Positions 15,045 to 22,787 of a stretch of DNA of 27,189 nt are shown one piece after another. The notes under the pieces were generated by a model. The model made no database searches and had not been told where the DNA came from. It worked only from the letters and a program-made list of their open reading frames with translations. Source of the DNA: Blautia sp. (GTDB lineage Bacteria; Bacillota; Clostridia; Lachnospirales; Lachnospiraceae); contig JAUUSJ010000045.1 in assembly GCA_030841965.1 (NCBI GenBank), positions 1 to 27,189 on the forward strand. Reading direction: 5' to 3'. A program made the position numbers and the translations under genes. Position 1 is the first letter of the stretch. Each line of letters starts with the position of its first letter.

Positions 15045-15160
15045 TGATTGTCATATTGGTTTTTGGATGGCTTTTATTTCTTCGCCTTATACAGAATATA
15101 AAGAATCAACTGCCCTGTCGCCTGTCGGTGACGATTAGAAGGAAAGCCATGCTATATTAT
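15045..15160 (+). ncRNA. Folded glgB leader, candidate structured RNA
   Basis: The roughly 180-base transcribed leader contains ATGGCTTT (15067-15074) pairing exactly with AAAGCCAT (15143-15150). The pairing is extended by TTCTTC/GAAGG and encloses about 70 bases with the near-repeat CCTGTCGCCTGTCGG. The compact GC-rich core stands out from its AT-rich surroundings. I do not recognise a known riboswitch class. There is no clear terminator before the ribosome binding site. Confidence 0.35.
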
Positions 15161-15203
15161 ACTAGAACTATAGATAATGAGGCAAAAAAGGGAGGACGAC
15201 AAG

Positions 15204-17474
15204 ATGGATAACACAATTGGTGCTTGGATTAATCAAGAAGAAGTTTATGGACTAACAAATTTTATGCACGATAACCCACATCGGTTACTCGGACCACAGA
15301 TGGTAGATGGATATCTTCATATTAATGTATACTATCCAGATGCGGTAAATGTCAATATTATTAACGATAAGACAGGAAAAGTATTTCCGATGACAAATGT
15401 ATTGGCTCCTGGTTTTTTCACTCTCGAGACAAAGCTTAAGAGGAAGTTTTCTTATACGGTGCAAGCTATTTTCCAAGACGGCAATACATTTTCTTATAAA
15501 GATCCATATGCTTTTGAACCAAATATGAAAGAAGACGAAATTTTAAAATTTCAAGAGGGAATTTATTATAATGTCTACGAAAAGCTCGGAGCTCATAAAA
15601 TTACGCTTGGCGGTGTTGAGGGAATCTGCTTTGCCGTTTGGGCACCAAATGCAACGAGAGTCAGTGTTGTCGGTAGTTTTAATAACTGGGATGGAAGACG
15701 TCATATGATGAGCAGGATTCCAAAGTCTGGAGTATTTGAATTATTTATTCCAGGTGTCTCACTCGGAGAGTTATATAAGTTTGAGATTCGCGCCCAAAAT
15801 GGTGATGTATTCTTAAAGACAGACCCATACGGAAACTTCTGTGAGCTTCGTCCAAACACCGCTTCTATCGTTACAGATATTAACGATTATGAGTGGAATG
15901 ACCAAGAATGGATGAAGGAGCGCAAAAAAACAGATACAGCACATCGCCCAATGGCAATCTATGAGGTTCATCTTGGTGGCTGGAGAAAACCAGAGGACGG
16001 AAGAGAATTTTATAATTATAGAGAGATAGCACCGATGCTCGCTGATTATGTGTTAGATATGGGATATACGCATATTGAGCTTATGCCGATTACAGAATAC
16101 CCATTTGACCCATCTTGGGGATATCAAGTAAGCTGCTACTATGCACCGACTTCCAGATATGGAGAGCCAAAGGATTTTATGTATTTTATGGACTATATGC
16201 ATCAAAAGGGCATCTCTGTTATTATGGATTGGGTACCAGCTCATTTCCCAAAAGATGCGACAGGGCTTGGCCGTTTTGACGGAACTGCTCTCTATGAGCA
16301 TTTAGACCCAAGAAAGGGTGAACATCCAGACTGGGGTACTTATATTTATAATTACGGAAGACCGGAGGTAAAGAATTTCTTAATCTCGAACGCTTTGTTC
16401 TGGCTTAGAAAATACCATATCGATGGAATTCGTATGGACGCAGTTGCCTCCATGCTCTATCTCGATTACGGCAGAGAAGACGGTCAATGGGTTGCCAATA
16501 AATACGGCGGACATGAGAATTTAGAGGCTCTTGAGTTTTTAAAACATCTTAATTCTATCGTAAAGAGTGAAAAGTCAGGCGCCATCATGATTGCAGAGGA
16601 ATCCACTGCTTGGCCATATTTGACTCACGATTTAGAGAAAGATGGAGTTGGATTTGATTATAAATGGAATATGGGTTGGATGAATGACTTCCTTGACTAT
16701 ATGAAGACAGACCCTCTCTTTAGAAAGGGACATCACGGAGAATTGACCTTTAGTATGATGTATGCTTATAGCGAACACTATGTTCTGGTATTATCTCATG
16801 ATGAGGTTGTTCATATGAAAGGCTCCATGATTGGAAAGATGCCTGGAGATTATGACAGTAAATTCGACAATCTGCGAGTGGCATACGGCTTTATGCAGTC
16901 TCATCCTGGCAAGAAACTTCTCTTCATGGGACAAGAATTTGCTCAATTCTCCGAATTTAGCGAGGAGAGAGAGCTTGACTGGAAGTTGGTAGAAAACTTT
17001 GAGAAACATCAACAGATGCAGTCTTATGTCAGAGATTTGAATAAGCTCTATCAGACGGAGCCAGCTTTCTATGAACTTGATGTGGAGCCAGAGGGCTTTG
17101 AGTGGATGAGCTGTGACAATGCAGACGAGAGTATCGTAAGCTTCGTCCGTAAAACGAAAAATCCTGATGAGACTTTATTTATTGTTTGCAATTTCACACC
17201 AGTGATTCGCGAAAACTATAAACTTGGAGTTCCTTTTGTTGGAAGCTATAAAGAGATTTTCAATAGTGATGATGTAAAATACGGCGGAAAAGGTTATATC
17301 AATAAGAGGGCGAAACGTTCCAGAAAAGAAGAGTGGGATGGAAGAGAGAATTCCATTAAGGTTACAGTTCCTCCTCTTGGAATGTCTATCTACAAATGTA
17401 AGCCATCTAAGACGAAAAAAGTGGCGACAACGAAAACAAGAAAAAGAACAACCAAAAAAGAGAAAAGTGAGTAA
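15204..17474 (+). CDS. glgB: 1,4-alpha-glucan (glycogen) branching enzyme
   Basis: GH13 enzyme that cuts alpha-1,4 glucan chains and rejoins them as alpha-1,6 branches in glycogen. I place the start at 15204 (MDNTIGAW), eight bases after GGGAGG. An in-frame ATG at 15177 has no ribosome binding site. Numbering from 15204: an N1 domain (about 1-110), CBM48 (about 120-230, with VVGSFNNWDGRR), then the GH13 barrel with YEVHLGGW, nucleophile Asp412 (DGIRMDAVASM), acid/base Glu465 (IAEEST) and His532/Asp533 (LSHDEVVHMKGS). The all-beta C-terminal domain ends near 730. A Lys/Thr/Arg-rich tail (about 733-756) is added that the family does not need. It has its own promoter, and no other glg gene is in the window. 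Confidence 0.95.
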   Translation: MDNTIGAWINQEEVYGLTNFMHDNPHRLLGPQMVDGYLHINVYYPDAVNVNIINDKTGKVFPMTNVLAPGFFTLETKLKRKFSYTVQAIFQDGNTFSYKDPYAFEPNMKEDEILKFQEGIYYNVYEKLGAHKITLGGVEGICFAVWAPNATRVSVVGSFNNWDGRRHMMSRIPKSGVFELFIPGVSLGELYKFEIRAQNGDVFLKTDPYGNFCELRPNTASIVTDINDYEWNDQEWMKERKKTDTAHRPMAIYEVHLGGWRKPEDGREFYNYREIAPMLADYVLDMGYTHIELMPITEYPFDPSWGYQVSCYYAPTSRYGEPKDFMYFMDYMHQKGISVIMDWVPAHFPKDATGLGRFDGTALYEHLDPRKGEHPDWGTYIYNYGRPEVKNFLISNALFWLRKYHIDGIRMDAVASMLYLDYGREDGQWVANKYGGHENLEALEFLKHLNSIVKSEKSGAIMIAEESTAWPYLTHDLEKDGVGFDYKWNMGWMNDFLDYMKTDPLFRKGHHGELTFSMMYAYSEHYVLVLSHDEVVHMKGSMIGKMPGDYDSKFDNLRVAYGFMQSHPGKKLLFMGQEFAQFSEFSEERELDWKLVENFEKHQQMQSYVRDLNKLYQTEPAFYELDVEPEGFEWMSCDNADESIVSFVRKTKNPDETLFIVCNFTPVIRENYKLGVPFVGSYKEIFNSDDVKYGGKGYINKRAKRSRKEEWDGRENSIKVTVPPLGMSIYKCKPSKTKKVATTKTRKRTTKKEKSE

Positions 17475-17553
17475 AAAAGCAGCAGGGGAGTAGTTTTTTT
17501 GAACGAACAAACTGAAGTTGCAAGTTGAACTTATGAAATAAAAAGAAAAAGAG

Positions 17554-17630
17554 AGCTATTGGATTTTGATTTCATAGAGCATGAGAGATTGCTCTTTTGA
17601 TATCCATTTTCCAATGGCTTTCTTTGATTG
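17554..17630 (+). terminator. Branched terminator after glgB
   Basis: Outer AGCTATTGG (17554-17562) pairs with CCAATGGCT (17611-17619) with one G-T pair. Inner AGAGCA (17576-17581) pairs with TGCTCT (17590-17595). TTTCTTTG follows. The architecture matches the branched terminator after ilvB. Confidence 0.65.
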
Positions 17631-17743
17631 TTTTGAATCTTCTTGTCGTTAATTAGAATTAATGATAAAAATTATACATTTTTTTAAATTTGACGGTTGA
17701 GATTTGGATAGCATCTGTGTTATTATAATAAAAGTGGAGTATC

Positions 17744-17759
17744 TGTACTATAATGTACA
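17744..17759 (+). promoter_or_regulatory. Palindrome centred on a -10 box ahead of the surface-protein gene
   Basis: TGTAC (17744-17748) and GTACA (17755-17759) flank a perfect TATAAT (17749-17754). A dimeric repressor bound here would cover the -10 element. A clear -35 at ideal spacing is lacking. An alternative upstream promoter is TTGAGA, 18 bases, TATTAT, in the 17695-17730 stretch. The rest of the 17475-17798 gap holds the glgB terminator and AT-rich sequence. Confidence 0.4.
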
Positions 17760-17798
17760 AAATTTTTATAAGAGAAAATGATTCAAAGGAGGATATAT

Positions 17799-18494
17799 AT
17801 GAAGCTCAACTACAAACGGTGTATTACCTGTTTTATTGCCATGTTTTTTGCTATCGTGGGTGTGATTTCCATTCCAGATATTGGCTTGGCAGCAGAGACG
17901 AAAGATATTGTTGTTCAGATTAATGCAAAGCAGGAGGGAGAAGATATCGATATAAAGAATAAGACATACTATGTCGCTCTCTTCAAAGATGCAGAATTTA
18001 CAGATAAGGTACAAGGACCAAGGACAATTCAACTTACGAATTCTCACTCTGGAACGACGACATTCACTGGTCTCTCAAGCGGTACTTATTATGTAGCGCA
18101 GACGGATGCAGATGGGGTATATCTAGAAGAGGACGGAGTGAGTGTGACTTGCTCTAAGACAGATAATGCAGTAACGATAAGTGATAGCGATGAGGAAGAT
18201 TCTGTTACCGTTATTATGACAAATGATTATGAGTATGACCCAAATGAGGTCGCTTCTTCTTCGTCTTCGACAACAACTACAGCTACGACACAGTCGACAA
18301 CAAAGTCAACGATTAATACTATCACTACAGCTTCGACGACACGTAATACTGTCTCAACAACTGCGACAAATGTTGTGACAGATAGTGCGAAGACGGCAGA
18401 TGATAGTCATATTACTTTTTATAGTATTATTGCTTTCTTATGTGTAGTGGCAGCTGGATGGATTGTATATGACAGAAAAAAGGCTGCAAAATAA
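17799..18494 (+). CDS. Small secreted, membrane- or wall-anchored surface protein, Cna-B/SpaA-like
   Basis: A 231-residue protein (start at 17799 after AAAGGAGG; an in-frame ATG at 17778 is upstream of that site). The signal peptide is residues 1-32 (hydrophobic 9-30, likely cut near GLAA). One beta-rich Cna-B/SpaA-like domain (about 35-145) has TYYVALFKD and FTGLSSGTYYVAQTDADG. A Ser/Thr-rich stalk covers 152-194. Then come SAKTADDS (196-203), a hydrophobic helix (about 207-224) and the basic end YDRKKAAK. This is the order of a sortase substrate, but the motif is SAKTAD rather than LPxTG. It is paralogous to the protein at 19641-20189, with an MscS gene between them. A role as adhesin or pilin-like surface decoration is an inference. 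Confidence 0.75.
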   Translation: MKLNYKRCITCFIAMFFAIVGVISIPDIGLAAETKDIVVQINAKQEGEDIDIKNKTYYVALFKDAEFTDKVQGPRTIQLTNSHSGTTTFTGLSSGTYYVAQTDADGVYLEEDGVSVTCSKTDNAVTISDSDEEDSVTVIMTNDYEYDPNEVASSSSSTTTTATTQSTTKSTINTITTASTTRNTVSTTATNVVTDSAKTADDSHITFYSIIAFLCVVAAGWIVYDRKKAAK

Positions 18495-18533
18495 TTGATT
18501 ATATAATAAAATAATTGCAAAAAAAAGAAAGGG

Positions 18534-18580
18534 CTGCTGCAAAATATAAAATCGATAAGAGTATTTTGCAGCAGTTTTTT
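18534..18580 (+). terminator. Strong terminator after the first surface-protein gene
   Basis: CTGCTGCAAAATA (18534-18546) pairs perfectly with TATTTTGCAGCAG (18562-18574), followed by six T (18575-18580). Confidence 0.9.
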
Positions 18581-18611
18581 GTACGAGCAGGAAGGAATAT
18601 AGGAAGGAACG

Positions 18612-19496
18612 ATGGAAATAGAAAAGTTTATATTGCATCTCGAAAGGCAAGTAGTGAGGTTTTTCGAGAGATATGGAGATGAGATAGCAACTAGTATTGT
18701 TCACTTTTTTGGAAGTATTTTGGCGGCTGGTATTATTTTATTTGTCGGTTTTCGGGCTGTCGCTATCATCTCAAAAAGTTGCAAGAAGGTATTAGACCGT
18801 TTTAATATTGAGTCGGAAGTAAAGACATTCTTGCTTTCTTTTGTTAAGATAGGTTTAAAAGCTCTTGTTATCATATGGGCTGTCACTGTTATTGGCGTGC
18901 CAAATTCATCGATTATTGCTTTATTTGGTACTGCCAGTGTATCGATTGGATTGGCACTTCAAGGAGGTCTCTCCAATGTAACAGGTGGTCTAATTATTTT
19001 ATTAATCAAACCGTTTCATATCGGGGATTATATTGTTTTTGATTCTTCTTCTATTAACTGTGAGGGTATTGTAAAAGAGATTGATATTTTCTATACGAGA
19101 ATCTCTTCGGCGGATAATAAGACGATTGTTGTTCCAAATGGCTTGATTTCTAATGCCACATTGGTAAATGTGACGAAGCAAGATACGAGGAGAATTGACT
19201 TGGTCGTAAGTGTTTCTTACGATACCGATATTGCCTATGCGAGAGAGACGATAAGAGAGATTGTTTTAAAGGAATCAGAAGTTTTAAATGATGCGGAACA
19301 TGAAATTTTAATCTTTGTCGATAGCCTGGCAAGCAGTTCTGTCGATATCGGTGTTCGTTTCTGGGTGCCTACAGATAGTTATTGGAAAATTCGATGGGAT
19401 GTACTAGAGAATATTAAAAATATTTTTGAGAAACGCAATATATCTATTCCATATAATCAGTTGGATGTACATTTTGGCGAGAAGGATGGTAAATAA
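18612..19496 (+). CDS. mscS: Small-conductance mechanosensitive channel, MscS family
   Basis: A heptameric membrane channel that opens under membrane tension to release solutes on hypo-osmotic shock. At 294 residues it is similar to E. coli MscS (286). Three transmembrane helices lie at about 27-50, 74-96 and 98-132. The last is the pore helix with the Gly/Ala-rich signature ASVSIGLALQGGLSNVTGGL (108-127), followed by KPFHIGDYI, which enters the beta domain. PNGLISN (175-181) and the C-terminal IPYNQLDVHF (279-288) are also family marks. The start is ATG 18612, after AGGAAGGAA. It lies between two paralogous surface-protein genes, on the same strand, but with a strong terminator before it. 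The symbol is by family; other MscS paralogues may exist. Confidence 0.9.
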   Translation: MEIEKFILHLERQVVRFFERYGDEIATSIVHFFGSILAAGIILFVGFRAVAIISKSCKKVLDRFNIESEVKTFLLSFVKIGLKALVIIWAVTVIGVPNSSIIALFGTASVSIGLALQGGLSNVTGGLIILLIKPFHIGDYIVFDSSSINCEGIVKEIDIFYTRISSADNKTIVVPNGLISNATLVNVTKQDTRRIDLVVSVSYDTDIAYARETIREIVLKESEVLNDAEHEILIFVDSLASSSVDIGVRFWVPTDSYWKIRWDVLENIKNIFEKRNISIPYNQLDVHFGEKDGK

Positions 19497-19560
19497 AGAG
19501 AAGAAAAGAGAAGAGCATTTATGAATTTCTTACAATTTTGTGAATTTAATTAAAATAATA

Positions 19561-19590
19561 TTGTAATTCAAAGTAAACCTATGTTATAAT
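19561..19590 (+). promoter_or_regulatory. Promoter of the second surface-protein gene
   Basis: TTGTAA (19561-19566), an 18-base spacer and a perfect TATAAT (19585-19590), about 50 bases upstream of the start at 19641. Confidence 0.65.
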
Positions 19591-19640
19591 GTGGGCTAGA
19601 AAGAATATTATGATACCATATTTTTAAAAGGAGGAAACTT

Positions 19641-20189
19641 ATGAAACGCATATTCAACAAGATTCTTACGTTCTTGTTTGTGCTTGTCGTTGCCCTTGGG
19701 CTTCCAGTGGCTGCTTCTTCCTCTAATGCTGCCAATACAGGCGTTAAAGTAACATTAGAGATTTTACAGAACAGTGTTTCCACTAAGGTAAACAGCGCTA
19801 CTTACTATGTGACAGCGTACTCTGATTCTGCTTGCACAAAGGTCGTTAGCACAAAGTCTATCACTCTTAACAGTGCTAGTTCAGGTTCTGTAACATTTAG
19901 TGACCTTGCTGCTGGAACATATTATTTCGCTGAGTCGAATTCCAGTGGAACATTGAAGACAGATACAAGCACTTTGACTATCAGCTATCCATATGGAAAT
20001 ATTGCCTATGTGACAGCGAATGATACGACAACAAAAGAGCTTAAGATTCAGAATAATTATTCTTCCGATCCTAATACAGCATCTGCTAAGACAGCAGATG
20101 AGAGCCAGCCAGTTTTGTTTGGTTCTATCGCAGTTCTTTGTGTATTAGTTGGTGGAGCAGTTGTTTTAATGAGAAAAAAACACGCTTAA
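19641..20189 (+). CDS. Small surface protein, paralogue of the one at 17799, Cna-B/SpaA-like
   Basis: A 182-residue protein after AAAAGGAGG. The signal peptide is residues 1-30 (KRIFNKILTFLFVLVVALGL, then AASSSNAA). One beta-sandwich-like domain (about 33-142) has ATYYVTAYSD and VTFSDLAAGTYYFAESNSSG, which line up with the first paralogue. Then come SDPNTASAKTADES (142-155), a hydrophobic helix (about 158-176) and the basic end RKKHA. Unlike its paralogue it has no long Ser/Thr stalk. The shared SAKTAD-type tail suggests that both are processed by the same sortase or simply stay membrane-anchored. No sortase gene is in the window. It has its own promoter and terminator. Confidence 0.75.
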   Translation: MKRIFNKILTFLFVLVVALGLPVAASSSNAANTGVKVTLEILQNSVSTKVNSATYYVTAYSDSACTKVVSTKSITLNSASSGSVTFSDLAAGTYYFAESNSSGTLKTDTSTLTISYPYGNIAYVTANDTTTKELKIQNNYSSDPNTASAKTADESQPVLFGSIAVLCVLVGGAVVLMRKKHA

Positions 20190-20225
20190 ATAATAAAATA
20201 TTTTGTGTATCGTATGATAAAGATG

Positions 20226-20260
20226 ACACCTAGGTAGAGATTATCCTAGGTGTTTCTTAT
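20226..20260 (+). terminator. Terminator after the second surface-protein gene
   Basis: ACACCTAGG (20226-20234) pairs perfectly with CCTAGGTGT (20245-20253) around a 10-base loop, followed by TTCTTATTT. Confidence 0.85.
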
Positions 20261-20507
20261 TTGGATTTCTTTTAATTCTAAGGAATTTGAAAGCTTTCCT
20301 AAGCGCTTTCTTGGCAAGTCGATTTTTCGATTTTTTTGTGAAAATTTTGCGAAAATACACAAAAAAAATCTTTTTTTCTCTTATTTCTGTACTTTTTCCA
20401 CAAGATATTGTATAATGATTATAGCAAACCAAACTACAAACTATGGCAGCAGGAGAGAAGAGTATTGAGATATTCTTCCAGACAAAAACTAAAAGGAGGG
20501 GTTTTCT
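20261..20507. other. Intergenic stretch ahead of the cytidylate-kinase-like gene
   Basis: AT-rich DNA with homopolymer runs. A perfect TATAAT lies near 20411 but has no convincing -35 partner. The frames across it (20241-20468) have no ribosome binding site or family features. I see no gene. Confidence 0.5.
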
Positions 20508-21137
20508 ATGAAGACAATTATTACTATAGGTAGACAGTACGGTAGTGGAGGAAGGCTCATTGGTCAGAAATTAGCGGAGGAATTTCAAATTCCATTCTAC
20601 GACAAAGATATTTTGAAAAAAGCGGCAAAAGAAAGCGGATTTTGCGAAGAATTATTTGAAAATTACGATGAAAAGCCAACAACAAGCTTTTTGTATTCCC
20701 TCGTTATGGACCCATATGCGATGGGATATAGCTCTAATTCATTTGAACTTCCACTTAACCATAAAGTTTTCTTAGCGGTATTTGATGGCATCAAGAAGAT
20801 TGCGGATGAGGGACCTTGTGTTATCGTCGGACGTTGTGCAGATTACGCTTTAGCTGATTATAAGAATCTCTTAAGAGTATTTATCTGTGGAAATATGGAA
20901 GACCGCATGAAACGAGTACAAGAACTATATAATGTTCCAGAGAATAAAGTAAAAGACCAGATTGTGCGTACCGATAAACAAAGGTCTAGCTATTATAATT
21001 ACTATACGAACAAAAAATGGGGCGATATTAAGAGCTATGATTTAGCGATTAACACAAGCGAATTTGGCATTGACGGCGCTGTGGAGCTTATTAAACAGGC
21101 AGTAGCACTTCGTGAAGCTCAGCAATTTGGCAAGTAA
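20508..21137 (+). CDS. Cytidylate-kinase-like family protein (PF13189)
   Basis: A 209-residue P-loop protein of the cytidylate-kinase-like family (Cytidylate_kin2). Members resemble CMP kinase, but the substrate is not established. It has a P-loop of the form IGRQYGSGGR (7-16), with Gly-Ser-Gly-Gly in place of the usual GKS/T. It is followed by IPFYDKDIL (28-36) and VIVGRCADYAL. Later come a lid-like segment VFICGNMEDRMKR and the basic VRTDKQRSSYYNYYT, and then YDLAINTSEFGIDGAVELI. No membrane segment. The ribosome binding site AAGGAGGGG precedes ATG 20508. It stands alone, with a repeat-rich spacer after it. The product could phosphorylate a nucleotide or another small molecule. Confidence 0.85.
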   Translation: MKTIITIGRQYGSGGRLIGQKLAEEFQIPFYDKDILKKAAKESGFCEELFENYDEKPTTSFLYSLVMDPYAMGYSSNSFELPLNHKVFLAVFDGIKKIADEGPCVIVGRCADYALADYKNLLRVFICGNMEDRMKRVQELYNVPENKVKDQIVRTDKQRSSYYNYYTNKKWGDIKSYDLAINTSEFGIDGAVELIKQAVALREAQQFGK

Positions 21138-21306
21138 TGAAGCATCAATCAAAGGAAAGGAAGTCCTAAAGCTAACTGGAAATGCTAATAGGCAAAGCTA
21201 ATCTAATAGGGCGCCAGGGACGCTACAAATTTAAATTTATAACTTTATAATTAATAGTTAATTATAATAAAATAACAAAAATTCTTGATGAATAATATGC
21301 ATAAAA

Positions 21307-21358
21307 AATAGGCATCAAAATCCAGAAAAATTAAAAATTTCGGAAGGAGATGCCTATT
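21307..21358. repeat. Inverted repeat with 10-base perfect arms
   Basis: AATAGGCATC (21307-21316) and GATGCCTATT (21349-21358) are exact reverse complements. The right arm contains an ATG directly after a GGAAGGAG sequence, opening a 7-codon frame. The spacing is too short for a normal start. Confidence 0.5.
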
Positions 21359-21371
21359 AAAAGTCCCTTAT

Positions 21372-21405
21372 AACTATTCGCCAAATGCGTCTTTGGCGAA
21401 TAGTT
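21372..21405. repeat. Perfect 14-6-14 inverted repeat, dif/att-like candidate
   Basis: AACTATTCGCCAAA (21372-21385) and TTTGGCGAATAGTT (21392-21405) are exact reverse complements around TGCGTC. Inverted arms of at least 11 bases around a 6-base centre are the layout of a Xer/tyrosine-recombinase core site. Neither strand has a following U-run, which argues against a plain terminator. A structured RNA hairpin remains possible. Confidence 0.55.
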
Positions 21406-21603
21406 GTACAAAGAATAAGAAATACGCCACTTTTTAACCAGTTTTTTTGCCATTAAATAAAAAATTTTTTTCTGCTTTTTGGAAGTCATAAAATAAATGT
21501 TTTGAATTAATATTTAAAAATATTTATTTATATTCAATTTGCTTTATTTATAATTTGATTTCTGTTTGTTTTGATTAGATTTTTTTATTATAAATGATTT
21601 GAT

Positions 21604-21671
21604 ATCACTGATATGGATTGATATAAATCATTTCCGTATCAGTGATCTATTTAAATCAGTGATCTATTTAA
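21604..21671. repeat. Inverted repeat plus 17-base tandem repeats before the recombinase gene
   Basis: ATCACTGATA (21604-21613) is the exact reverse complement of TATCAGTGAT (21637-21646). ATCAGTGATCTATTTAA occurs twice head to tail (21638-21654, 21655-21671). AGTGATCTA occurs a third time at 21701-21709, overlapping the recombinase start. Likely recombinase arm sites or an autoregulatory operator. Confidence 0.65.
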
Positions 21672-21698
21672 TTTTATCAGAAAGGATGTTTTTATATT

Positions 21699-22787
21699 AT
21701 GAGTGATCTAACGTACTATGAACAATTAAATATAAACGGCACTTTAAAGCTTCGAGAACTCCAAGCCGAGCTTCCAATTTTTATTAAGGATTTCTTTCGA
21801 GGCATTGAACCTACCACTTCCATACGCACGAGAATTTCTTATGCGTATGATCTTCGTATTTTCTTTCAATTCTTGCTTGAACAAAATCCTATCTTCTCCT
21901 CATACTCCACTATGAGAGATTTTAAAGTTTCAGATTTAGATAAATTGGAAGTTTTAGATATTGAAGAATATATGGATTACTTAAAACTCTACTCCAATAA
22001 AAACGATGAGACAAAATATATCACAAACAGTGAACGTGGCATCTCGAGAAAAATGTCGATGCTTAGAAGTTTCTACTCGTACTATTTTAAGCGAGGGATG
22101 ATTCAAAAAAACCCTACTGTGATGGTTGATATGCCTAAATTACACGATAAGGCAATTATAAGACTTGATGTAGATGAAGTTGTCAGGTTACTTGACTATA
22201 TCGAAAACTGCGGGGAAAAGTTAACTGGACAGAAACTTCGTTTTTACGAAAAAACCAAAATACGAGATTTTGCCATCGTCACTCTCCTACTCGGCACAGG
22301 AATTCGTGTATCAGAATGTGTTGGACTGGATTTAAATGACGTAGATTTTAAAAATAATAGCATTAAAGTGACAAGAAAAGGCGGAAATCAAATGTATATT
22401 TTCTTTGGTCCTGAGGTTTCAGGAGCCCTATATGACTATATTAATTTAGAGCGAACAGCCATCAAACCTCTGCCTGGGCATGAAAACGCCCTATTTTACT
22501 CGCTCCAAAGAAAACGAATTGGAGTTCGTGCAGTAGAAAACCTTGTAAAAAAATACGCCTCACAAATCACACCAAACAAACATATCACACCACATAAACT
22601 GCGAAGCACTTACGGAACCAATCTATACCAAGAAACAGGTGATATCTATCTTGTAGCAGACGTATTAGGACACCACGATGTCAACACGACAAAAAAACAT
22701 TATGCTGCACTTGGTGACGAGCGTAGAAAACAAGCAGCTGCTGCCATCACTCTTCGAGAACGAGGAAAAAAAGCTGAGAACAACTAA
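21699..22787 (+). CDS. Tyrosine recombinase, XerC/D/S-like
   Basis: A 362-residue site-specific recombinase with the full catalytic set: Arg203 (GTGIRVSECVGL), Lys227 (VTRKGGNQ), His299 and Arg302 (ITPHKLRSTYGT), His325 (DVLGHHDVNTT) and nucleophile Tyr335 (KKHYAAL). The N-terminal SAM-like core-binding domain covers about 25-135. The length and solo layout resemble single-recombinase Xer systems such as streptococcal XerS (about 356 residues), whose dif site lies beside its gene. No phage structural, excisionase or conjugation genes are near, which also favours a housekeeping Xer over an integrase. The ribosome binding site is AGAAAGGATG, and the start is ATG 21699, inside a repeat. It converges with the GHL10 gene. 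The exact role (dimer resolution or inversion) is not proven. Confidence 0.88.
   Translation: MSDLTYYEQLNINGTLKLRELQAELPIFIKDFFRGIEPTTSIRTRISYAYDLRIFFQFLLEQNPIFSSYSTMRDFKVSDLDKLEVLDIEEYMDYLKLYSNKNDETKYITNSERGISRKMSMLRSFYSYYFKRGMIQKNPTVMVDMPKLHDKAIIRLDVDEVVRLLDYIENCGEKLTGQKLRFYEKTKIRDFAIVTLLLGTGIRVSECVGLDLNDVDFKNNSIKVTRKGGNQMYIFFGPEVSGALYDYINLERTAIKPLPGHENALFYSLQRKRIGVRAVENLVKKYASQITPNKHITPHKLRSTYGTNLYQETGDIYLVADVLGHHDVNTTKKHYAALGDERRKQAAAAITLRERGKKAENN

Larger units (their letters stand above)
21138..21698. other. 561-base repeat-rich spacer upstream of the recombinase
   Basis: No gene is visible. Its left part has no U-run terminator for the kinase-like gene. The spacer holds a 10-base-arm inverted repeat (21307-21358), a perfect 14-6-14 inverted repeat (21372-21405), an AT-rich stretch and the direct and inverted repeats at 21604-21671. 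Each is listed separately. Confidence 0.7.

Noticed and set aside
21307..21371. Seven-codon frame (MPIKSPL) at the right arm of the inverted repeat
   Set aside because: The Shine-Dalgarno-like GGAAGGAG touches the ATG with almost no spacing, and the peptide is too short to support.
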